From NCBI GenBank assembly GCA_017642885.1, contig JAEPOM010000003.1, forward strand, positions 186,001-250,000: a DNA stretch of 64,000 bases, in the 5' to 3' direction. Below, one piece after another: positions 57,857-64,000 of this stretch. The DNA is from Henriciella sp. (GTDB taxonomy: Bacteria > Pseudomonadota > Alphaproteobacteria > Caulobacterales > Hyphomonadaceae). A program made the position numbers and the translations under genes. Position 1 is the stretch's first letter. Each line of letters begins with the position of its first letter. The notes under the pieces were generated by a model. It searched no databases. It was not told the DNA's origin and saw nothing but the letters and a program-made list of their open reading frames with translations.

Positions 57857-58444
57857 ATGACTGAGAAGAAACTCACACGCAAAAAGAGCCAGCGCAGCAG
57901 CGAAGAATCGCGCGCCGCCATCCTTCAAGCCACCCGTGAGGAAATGGCTGAAAGTGGCTGGCGGAAATTTAGTGTCGATAAAGTCTCCAGACGCGCAAAA
58001 GCCTCCAAGCAGACCATCTATCGCTGGTGGCCGGCGATTGGAAACATGTGCATGGAAGCTGCGTTTGAACTGATTCCGGATCGCGCGAAGCTCGGCCGAG
58101 ACCCTTCTGAACGCATTGCCGCTTTGATCCAGCCGCTTGAGGACGCGACACGTATCGGCTCTGGCCACGCCGTTCTGCGGGCGGCCATGATCGCCGCGAG
58201 CGACGACAAGGATGCTGGCGAAACATGGCGCAACTGGATGAAAGACAATATCCGCGCGCCGCTTCGCATGGTTCTGGCGGAGATCGCTGCGAAGAATGTG
58301 GTGCGCCGCGATTTTGATCTTGATGAAGCCGTCGATTTTCTCACCGGACAGCTCTGGTCACGCGTAATGATCATGCGTGCGCCCTTGCCGGAAGGCTTCA
58401 GCGGCCAGCAAGCGACGGCGCTGTTGAACGCGCTCGCGCCCTAA
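57857..58444 (+). CDS. TetR family transcriptional regulator
   Basis: A 195-residue regulator. The N-terminal tail is basic (MTEKKLTRKKSQRSSEES), then the helix-turn-helix RAAILQATREEMAESGWRKF and KVSRRAKASKQTIYRWWPAI. The C-terminal domain includes LDEAVDFLTGQLWSRVMIMR, as in the TetR_C group that contains AcrR-like proteins with a W-rich helix. It is divergent from carbonic anhydrase; the shared overlapping palindromes suggest autoregulation. The ligand is unknown. Confidence 0.92.
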   Translation: MTEKKLTRKKSQRSSEESRAAILQATREEMAESGWRKFSVDKVSRRAKASKQTIYRWWPAIGNMCMEAAFELIPDRAKLGRDPSERIAALIQPLEDATRIGSGHAVLRAAMIAASDDKDAGETWRNWMKDNIRAPLRMVLAEIAAKNVVRRDFDLDEAVDFLTGQLWSRVMIMRAPLPEGFSGQQATALLNALAP

Positions 58445-58546
58445 ACGACACAGCCGTACAGAATCTATCGCAGATCGACATTCGCCGCCTTGTGAGCGGG
58501 GGCGCAAACCGCTATCGCTTGCCCTCACTCTGGGAGCCGGTTGAGA

Positions 58547-59521
58547 ATGTCTGAAATCCGCATTGCAGTGATCGGCGCCAACCAGCTCGACCTCGATCAT
58601 CGCCACGCACTGAATGCGATGTCCGACTATGGCCGGATCGCAGTCTACGCCCTGGAAAATGATACTCTGGAGGGTGGCCGCGAAGCGCTGCAGCGCGCTG
58701 TCGACCTCGACGCAATTGATGCCGCCATTGTTGCCGGCCGGCGCCAGAATGTCGCCGCCTGGATCAAGTTTGCGATGGAAACCGGCTGGCCAGTCTACAC
58801 ACCCTACCCCGTGCCGAACACAATTGAGGAAATGGTCGAGATCCGCCGCACAGAACAACAGAATGCCCCCTCGATCCTGCAATTCGGATTGTCGGCACGC
58901 TTGCACGACTCAGTCGCTGCGGCGCGCTCAAAAATCGATACCGGAGAGTATGGGCAGTTGCTCAGCATGCGCGCTGTTTGCGGCGTGTCCGGGATTGATA
59001 CGGAAGACAGCGTCCTCTTCGGGCCAGGCGCACAACTGGTTGATATCATGCAATTATTTGCGGGCCCATTTCAGGACATCACGGGATTTGTCGACCTGGA
59101 TCGCCAGGCTGAGCCTGGCAGTGAGACCAATGTACTCGCGGCGCTTCGCACGCATTCCGGTGTCGTCGCGAACCTGCACGCCTCGGCGACTCAATGGCGA
59201 CCGACCTTCCGATTAGAGCTCGGTTATGAGCGCGGCTATCTGTGGCTTGAAGGCCTGAACAATGAGGAACACGGGTTTGGCCGGGAAGTCCTGATCTATG
59301 CCCGCACAGACGGCGCTGAAAAGCAGCACGAAACCGTCGACCGTTTCGAGCAAAATAATGGCGTGCAACTTGCTTTGGATCAGTTTCTGGCGCGCGTCTC
59401 GGATCGCGCGCTTCCCGCCCCAAGCACCAGCCAGGATGCCTTTGACACTTTGAATACAATCCAACGCATCCTTGCCGCTGATCCGATTTATGCTCCCATC
59501 CAGGAAAGACAGGTTTCATGA
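58547..59521 (+). CDS. Gfo/Idh/MocA-like oxidoreductase homologue lacking the EKP motif
   Basis: A 324-residue protein. The N-terminal Rossmann region (IRIAVIGANQLDLDHRHALN) has an altered nucleotide loop. At about residue 84, where family members have the catalytic EKP lysine, there is WPVYTPYPVPNT, so Lys is missing. The C-terminal alpha/beta domain (GSETNVLAALRTHSGVVANL, LGYERGYLWLEGLNNEE) matches the Gfo/Idh/MocA fold. So dehydrogenase activity is doubtful. ATG 58547 is preferred over an in-frame TTG at 58541. The stop overlaps the cysQ start (ATGA). Confidence 0.72.
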   Translation: MSEIRIAVIGANQLDLDHRHALNAMSDYGRIAVYALENDTLEGGREALQRAVDLDAIDAAIVAGRRQNVAAWIKFAMETGWPVYTPYPVPNTIEEMVEIRRTEQQNAPSILQFGLSARLHDSVAAARSKIDTGEYGQLLSMRAVCGVSGIDTEDSVLFGPGAQLVDIMQLFAGPFQDITGFVDLDRQAEPGSETNVLAALRTHSGVVANLHASATQWRPTFRLELGYERGYLWLEGLNNEEHGFGREVLIYARTDGAEKQHETVDRFEQNNGVQLALDQFLARVSDRALPAPSTSQDAFDTLNTIQRILAADPIYAPIQERQVS

Positions 59522-60321
59522 CACTAACAGGCGATATTCTGGCCCGCATCGCTCTCGATGCCGGGGCGCTCATCATGGACGTCTATGCGACGGACTTTAA
59601 CGTCGATCGCAAGGATGACAGCTCGCCAGTCACCGAAGCTGACGAGAGAGCGGAAGCCCTAATTCTAGCCGCACTTGCCGAAGCTGACCCGAGCTTGCCG
59701 GTTATTGCAGAAGAATCGGTCTCAGCTGGAAACATCCCTGAGCATGGCAGCCGCTTCGCCCTGGTAGATCCGCTGGATGGCACGAAGGAATTCATCAACA
59801 AGCGGGGCGAGTTCACAGTCAATATCGGGATTATTGAGAACGGTGTGCCGGTGATGGGCGTCGTTTATGCCCCAGCGCTCAACCGCCTCTTCGTCGCCGA
59901 TAGCCGCTTCTCTGCCTGGCAGGCGAGCGCTGAACCCGGCGGTGCGATGCCAAGCCCCGAAGATCGCACACAGTTGCGCATACGCCCTGCGCCTGAAGGC
60001 GGCGTCACGGCCATTGCGTCCAAGTCGCATCGCTCTGACGAAACCAATGCCTTCCTGGAAACGCAGAATGTTGGAGATATCATCTCCGCAGGATCATCGC
60101 TCAAGTTCTGCCTGATCGCCGCGGGCGAAGCAGATCTCTATCCTCGCCATGGCCGCACCATGGAGTGGGACACAGCAGCGGGCCACGCCGTCGCTGAAGC
60201 CGCTGGCGCCCGCGTCACCGAAACGGACGGCTCACCTTTGCTTTATGGCAAGACAGCGCGGGGTTACGATAACCCACACTTCATCGTCTGGGGCGATATC
60301 ACGCCGCCAACACCGAGCTGA
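59518..60321 (+). CDS. cysQ: 3'(2'),5'-bisphosphate nucleotidase CysQ
   Basis: A 267-residue Mg-dependent phosphatase that removes the 3'-phosphate from PAP in sulfate assimilation. Motifs: DDSSPVTEADERAE, VIAEESVSAG, the signature ALVDPLDGTKEFINKRGEFT with metal-binding Asp residues, and AGSSLKFCLIAAGEADLYPR with EWDTAAGHAVAEAAG. It belongs to the inositol-monophosphatase superfamily; IMP activity is an alternative. It is translationally coupled to the upstream Gfo/Idh-like gene. Confidence 0.92.
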   Translation: MTLTGDILARIALDAGALIMDVYATDFNVDRKDDSSPVTEADERAEALILAALAEADPSLPVIAEESVSAGNIPEHGSRFALVDPLDGTKEFINKRGEFTVNIGIIENGVPVMGVVYAPALNRLFVADSRFSAWQASAEPGGAMPSPEDRTQLRIRPAPEGGVTAIASKSHRSDETNAFLETQNVGDIISAGSSLKFCLIAAGEADLYPRHGRTMEWDTAAGHAVAEAAGARVTETDGSPLLYGKTARGYDNPHFIVWGDITPPTPS

Positions 60322-60430
60322 TCGGCAAACCTGACAGAGAGTTCACACGACTAAGGCTCGACAAGCGCACGTATTTCTCGTGAATAGGCGCTGAAACGCT
60401 GCGGGGGCGCTGCGTTGAGACCTTTTGAGA

Positions 60431-60904
60431 ATGACTCCAGTAAAATCCGCAACTCTTATAGCTGCCCTGAGCATGATGGCGGCTTGCGCAAGCGCACCGC
60501 TAACTCTGAACGACAATCAGATTGTCCCCGGCGAGCGCGTCGGCGATGTCGAAATTGGCATGCCACTTGATCAGCTGCTCGCCCTGAAAGGGGTTCCGCG
60601 CCAGACAATTCCGATGCGCGGCTCCGCAGCCACCACTTACGTGTTTGATGGCTTTACCGTTGGCGCACATGACAAAGTCTACTGGATCATCGTTCAGGAC
60701 GCCCGCTTCCGCACCGCGGAGGGCATCACCAAGGGATCACAGCAAATCACCGCTCGCGCGACCTTCGGCGTACCCGATTGCGTGGTCTCCAAGTCCGAAA
60801 CCACCATCTATGACTATGGCGACATCTATTTCGACGTCGACAACGCATCGGGCCGGGTCAACCTGGTCGGTGTCATGGGCGAGACGCAGAACTGTGACGG
60901 GTAG
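60431..60904 (+). CDS. Lipoprotein with tandem BamE-like repeats
   Basis: A 157-residue protein. ATG 60431 gives a signal peptide with lipobox SMMAACAS (Cys about residue 19). The mature part seems to hold two copies of a BamE/SmpA-like unit: VEIGMPLDQLLALKGVPRQT with YVFDGF and YWIIV, then GITKGSQQITARATFGVPDC with TIYDYGDIYFDV. The I-G-M-x-x-x-x-x-x-x-x-G-x-P pattern is typical of that fold. The function is unknown; outer-membrane assembly is a guess. Confidence 0.65.
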   Translation: MTPVKSATLIAALSMMAACASAPLTLNDNQIVPGERVGDVEIGMPLDQLLALKGVPRQTIPMRGSAATTYVFDGFTVGAHDKVYWIIVQDARFRTAEGITKGSQQITARATFGVPDCVVSKSETTIYDYGDIYFDVDNASGRVNLVGVMGETQNCDG

Positions 60905-60911
60905 GCGGAGG

Positions 60912-62705
60912 CTACAGATCCGTGAGTACCGGTTCGCGGTCGTCTCCCCCCATCCACGCTTCATCGAATAGACTGCGGGCATAGGCTTCAGAGCGTGCAT
61001 CCTCCTTGGCGCTGAACGTTTCAGCCAATCCATACAACGCATAGGCATTGTTCGGGGCCTTGATCAGCGTCTTATAGAACTCCCGCTCAGCCCGGTCATA
61101 TTGACCATCTTGCAAGAGCAGCATGCCAAGGGTCTGACGTGTCGGATAATACCACCAGGTCGGCTCAAAATAGGGCAGCTGGGATTCAACCGCAGCCGCC
61201 GATTCAAGGCGATCAATCGCGCCGGCCAGGTTGCCTTCCGCCGACAAGACTCGTCCCTCAAGCGTGAGCTTTGCTACCTCCTGAATACCGGACAGCGGCG
61301 CAAAATAGACCGCATCATAGTCGGCAAATCCGGACTCCCCTGTCAACGAGTTAAGCTGTCCGAGCTCCGTTTTGGCCGCTTCGAGATCGCCTTGCCGGGC
61401 AAAGACAGTTCCGCGAGCGTAATGCCATGCTGTGCGCATATAGAGATGCGCGGCGTCGGGTTCAGCGGTGGCCAGAACAGCGTCATCGCCCGCGAACAGC
61501 AGATCCGTGAAAAGGGTTGAAGCCGCGATGTGTTCGGCCAGAGGCGCTGGAGCGCCAGGCTCAAGCACGGCCATCGCTTTGAGTTTGCCAGCCATTTCCA
61601 GCGCCGTTTCGCCATCCCCCGCGAACTGAGAACTGGCGACCACAAAATGGACGTTGTGCGGATAGTAGACACTGCCATAAACTGCAGCATTGTCCGTGGC
61701 CGCTATGTAGGCCTCATCCGCTGCGATCGCAGAAATGTTCGAGGCATGGGACTTTTTCCACTGCCCAAGCCGCAAATAGATGTGCGACGGCATGTGAACC
61801 AGATGTCCGACGCCAAGTTCCTGCCCCAACAACCGATCAGCATAGGATTCGGCCCGAAATGGGTCGACGGAGGATTCAGTGACGTGAATGTAGAGATGAA
61901 TCGCCGGCGCGAAGTCCGGATCAATTGCCAATGCGTTTTCGATCAGCTCCAAAGTCCGCGCAGTCCGTCCTTTCGGAACGCGAGCACCCTGTTCCCAGTA
62001 ATCCCACGGCTGGGTGTCCATATTGGCTTCGGCGGCGAGTGACAGAATGAACTTGTCTTCCGGAAACGCTACGGCGACATCATTCATGGCGTCGGCAAAA
62101 TCACCCGCATTTTCCGCGACTTCACTTTCGCCCTCGACGCTGTAGCGCATATCGAGAGCCTTGATGAGCTTCACCTCCTGAGAGGTTAGCCCTTCCATCC
62201 GGGTGACCGCCTCGCGGGTCGCCAACAAGCCTGCGGCGCCGCGCTCAGGCATGTAGGGAATATTTATATTGCTACCGAAGGAGAGGCCTTCCCCCCAATA
62301 GCACATCGCGCAGTCAGCATCAGCGCTCTGGGCTTTTCGAAAGGCCGCGATGGCTTCGTCATGATTAAAATTTGCCATGTGCGCGAGGCCAGTATCAAAC
62401 CAGATCTGAGCCTCCTCGCTCTGGGTCGTGATAGGATAATGGAAATGGGCGATCACGGCCTCAGGCAGCGCGAATGGCGCGCCATAGTCGAAGCCTGGAT
62501 TCAGGCCTGCCGCCGCTTTCAGCGCAGTTTCCGAGGCCTGCGAAGCCCGGCTGCTGCACATGCTCTGCGACAGCAAAAGCGGATCGACGAAAGGCGGCGT
62601 TTCACCTTCATTGCTCGCGGTATCCACCGGTTCAGCCAGAATACAGGATGATAGGCTCAGGGCGGCCGCTGCCGCGCCCGCCATCCAGAGTGTCTTGATG
62701 GTCAT
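60912..62705 (-). CDS. Large TPR-like lipoprotein
   Basis: A 597-residue envelope protein. ATG 62705 (MTIKTLWMAG) gives a lipobox LSLSSC (Cys about residue 21). The rest is helical repeats: IWFDTGLAHMANFNHDEAIA, AFRKAQSADADCAMCYWGEG (with two Cys in a C-x2-C arrangement), LIENALAIDPDFAPAIHLYI, HMPSHIYLRLGQW, and YDRAEREFYKTLIKAPNNAY near the end. The H-x-P-S-H and W-Y-Y-P-T-R segments are distinctive of a conserved family of TPR proteins. The function is not known. Confidence 0.8.
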   Translation of the reverse strand: MTIKTLWMAGAAAAALSLSSCILAEPVDTASNEGETPPFVDPLLLSQSMCSSRASQASETALKAAAGLNPGFDYGAPFALPEAVIAHFHYPITTQSEEAQIWFDTGLAHMANFNHDEAIAAFRKAQSADADCAMCYWGEGLSFGSNINIPYMPERGAAGLLATREAVTRMEGLTSQEVKLIKALDMRYSVEGESEVAENAGDFADAMNDVAVAFPEDKFILSLAAEANMDTQPWDYWEQGARVPKGRTARTLELIENALAIDPDFAPAIHLYIHVTESSVDPFRAESYADRLLGQELGVGHLVHMPSHIYLRLGQWKKSHASNISAIAADEAYIAATDNAAVYGSVYYPHNVHFVVASSQFAGDGETALEMAGKLKAMAVLEPGAPAPLAEHIAASTLFTDLLFAGDDAVLATAEPDAAHLYMRTAWHYARGTVFARQGDLEAAKTELGQLNSLTGESGFADYDAVYFAPLSGIQEVAKLTLEGRVLSAEGNLAGAIDRLESAAAVESQLPYFEPTWWYYPTRQTLGMLLLQDGQYDRAEREFYKTLIKAPNNAYALYGLAETFSAKEDARSEAYARSLFDEAWMGGDDREPVLTDL

Positions 62706-62788
62706 TGTGTCGTCCTCCCTGGCGGGAGTGTAGCACAAAAACGGCTATCGATTGAGCGATCCGGATTATTTTTGGTTGTCGTAACCGT

Positions 62789-63793
62789 TTAGATCGACAG
62801 CGTGATCTTCCCAAAGTGCTGTTGGCTGGCCTGGTGCGCGAACGCATTAGCGATTTCGGACAATGGGAAATCCTTATCGAGGACCGGCTTGATACCGTTC
62901 GCATCAATCGCGGCGATCATGTCTTCCTGTTGCTCACGCGAGCCGACTGTTATGCCGGACACAGTGATGTTCTTGGAAAACAGGGCCGCCGTCGGAACTT
63001 CGCCAGACACACCGGTCAGTACACCGATCAGCGAAATGTGCCCGCCAACGCGGCAAGCTGCAATCGACTGGGCCATCGTGCCTGGACCGCCAATTTCCAC
63101 CACTTCATCAACGCCGCGGCCGCCAGTGAGCTCAAATGTCTTTTTACCCCATTCCGGTGTCTCTTTGTAATTGATGAGATGATCCGCACCGAGCGCCTTC
63201 AGCTTTTCCAGTTTTGCATCTGAGGAAGACGTCGCGATCACACGGGCTCCGGCGGCCTTGGCAAACTGGAGCGCAAAGATCGAAACCCCGCCCGTGCCCT
63301 GGGTCAGGACCCAGTCGCCGGGCTGCACTGTGTTCTCGACGAACATGCCGCGCCATGCCGTAAGCGCCGCACAAGGCAGCGTTGCGGCTTCAGTGTAGGA
63401 GTATCCTTCAGGGATCCGCGTGAAAGCATCAGCCGGCATCGCGACCAGCTCCGCCGCGAACCCATCAACGCCGTCACCAGGGACAGAGAAAAATCCTGCT
63501 GCTTGCGGACCGCCGTAAAACCAGTCCGGAAAAAAGGTTGAGAGCACTTTGTCTCCGGTTTTAAAACGGGTCACACCCTCGCCGACTGCAACGACATCGC
63601 CGGCGCCGTCAGACATCGGAATGCGACCATCATCGGTCGGGATACCGCCCATCACGACGACAAAGTCGTGATAGTTGAGCGAGGATGCACGCACCCGCAC
63701 CAAAACGTCGCCAGGGCCCGCAACGGGATCCGGTCGGTCTTCGATGATCAGGTTTCCTGGACCTCCAGGCTTCTTGACGGCAGCAACTTTCAT
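62789..63793 (-). CDS. Quinone-oxidoreductase-like NAD(P)-dependent alcohol dehydrogenase (MDR family)
   Basis: A 334-residue medium-chain dehydrogenase/reductase. The GroES-like N-terminal part has VRASSLNYHDFVVVMGGIP and MSDGAGDVVAVGEGVTRFK; the zinc ligands of classical alcohol dehydrogenases are not evident, so it is probably the zinc-free quinone oxidoreductase/enoyl reductase type. The nucleotide-binding motif is VLTQGTGGVSIFALQFAKAA with ALGADHLINYKETPEW and GGHISLIGVLTG. The substrate is unknown. It is a single gene upstream of the rnpB 3' end. Confidence 0.88.
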   Translation of the reverse strand: MKVAAVKKPGGPGNLIIEDRPDPVAGPGDVLVRVRASSLNYHDFVVVMGGIPTDDGRIPMSDGAGDVVAVGEGVTRFKTGDKVLSTFFPDWFYGGPQAAGFFSVPGDGVDGFAAELVAMPADAFTRIPEGYSYTEAATLPCAALTAWRGMFVENTVQPGDWVLTQGTGGVSIFALQFAKAAGARVIATSSSDAKLEKLKALGADHLINYKETPEWGKKTFELTGGRGVDEVVEIGGPGTMAQSIAACRVGGHISLIGVLTGVSGEVPTAALFSKNITVSGITVGSREQQEDMIAAIDANGIKPVLDKDFPLSEIANAFAHQASQQHFGKITLSI

Positions 63794-63904
63794 GGAACTC
63801 TCCCAACAGATCTTCGCTGCAGGAAGGGAGTGCGATCCTAGCGGAAGTCAAGCGCCAGCTGCGGTTTTCAGATGATGCCACTCCGGTCTGCAAACCGGAT
63901 GTAA

Positions 63905-64000
63905 AGTCCAGACGGCCTGTAAGCCGGGTTCTGTTCCCCCTTGCGGGTTCAGCAGCCATTCCTCTGCGACGCCTGTCACCAGGCGCCTGATGCGACACAC
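63905..64000 (-). ncRNA. rnpB: RNase P RNA (rnpB), 3' part only
   Basis: On the minus strand the sequence AGAGGAATGGCTGC followed by CAGAACCCGGCTTACAGGCC and GTCTGGAC is the conserved 3' end of bacterial RNase P RNA. The gene extends past the right edge; its 5' part is outside. The 3' end at about 63905 is estimated. It matures tRNA 5' ends with RnpA. The 110 bases between this end and the start of the dehydrogenase hold no gene. Confidence 0.9.

Noticed and set aside
63630-63998. 122-codon minus-strand frame at the right edge
   Set aside because: It overlaps both the dehydrogenase N-terminus and the conserved 3' end of RNase P RNA.
1-64000. CRISPR array, toxin-antitoxin pair, restriction or other defence island
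   Set aside because: No regularly spaced repeats, cas-like motifs, or paired small toxin/antitoxin genes were seen on either strand.

Overview
This is a 64 kb chromosomal window from an alphaproteobacterium. The best lineage guess is a Hyphomonadaceae/Maricaulales-type marine bacterium. Reasons seen in the sequence: a circularly permuted two-piece tmRNA with a Caulobacter-like tag (AANDNFAEGELLAA), an alpha-type SspB beside it, a 180-kDa class NAD-glutamate dehydrogenase, a short alphaproteobacterial SRP RNA, a DnaX without the zinc-finger cysteines, and many small lipoproteins of a type common in that group. Genes are dense on both strands. I see no IS element, prophage, CRISPR array, plasmid origin or recognisable defence island.

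Layout. 1-3.6 kb: a partial epimerase-like gene, a TPR protein, mtgA, queG and a glutathione transferase. 3.7-11 kb: an M1-peptidase-like lipoprotein that has lost its catalytic zinc site, then the giant glutamate dehydrogenase. 11-16.3 kb: an AI-2E-family permease, a BioC-like methyltransferase, comF, grxC, a DUF1178 gene, a membrane-anchored haloalkane dehalogenase and a 59-codon ORF with its own terminator. 16.3-18.1 kb: queC-queE-queD (preQ0 synthesis). 18.2-18.44 kb: an unassigned structured RNA candidate with promoter and terminator. 18.5-26.2 kb: a PQQ sugar dehydrogenase, then the dnaX-ybaB-recR set, split by an opposite-strand block of CYP153 alkane hydroxylase, TetR regulator and Kef-type antiporter. 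26.3-31.7 kb: a PhrB-like photolyase lacking most Fe-S ligands, an animal-type haem peroxidase lipoprotein, the SRP RNA and nudC. 31.7-36.5 kb: two paralogous outer-membrane barrels, a GNAT enzyme, and a YHS / DoxX / AhpD set divergent from a LysR regulator. 36.6-41.3 kb: a DUF885 lipoprotein, tmRNA plus sspB, a thioesterase, and MAPEG/HxlR. 41.4-45.9 kb: an Hcp-like Sel1 protein, hemH with a RusA-like nuclease, TetR/hydrolase and tRNA-Leu(CAA). 46-52.2 kb: exoD, dsbB, small membrane proteins, lpdA and a MarR-controlled operon. 52.3-64 kb: an Ior-type molybdenum hydroxylase, ppa, carbonic anhydrase/TetR, a Gfo/Idh-like protein with cysQ, a TPR lipoprotein, a quinone-oxidoreductase-like dehydrogenase, and the 3' end of rnpB.

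How the genes work together. Four queuosine genes (queC, queE, queD, queG) lie in two places. Three housekeeping RNAs (SRP RNA, tmRNA, RNase P RNA) fall in this one window, and the tmRNA sits next to the adaptor that recognises its tag. CYP153 and the haloalkane dehalogenase suggest use of alkanes and haloalkanes. Several small regulators (TetR x3, MarR, HxlR, LysR) sit divergently or adjacent to target genes and are paired with clear palindromes, so local operator assignments are possible.

Limits: everything was read by eye. Family names rest on motifs I recognise, not on searches. Starts were chosen from Shine-Dalgarno spacing and overlaps.
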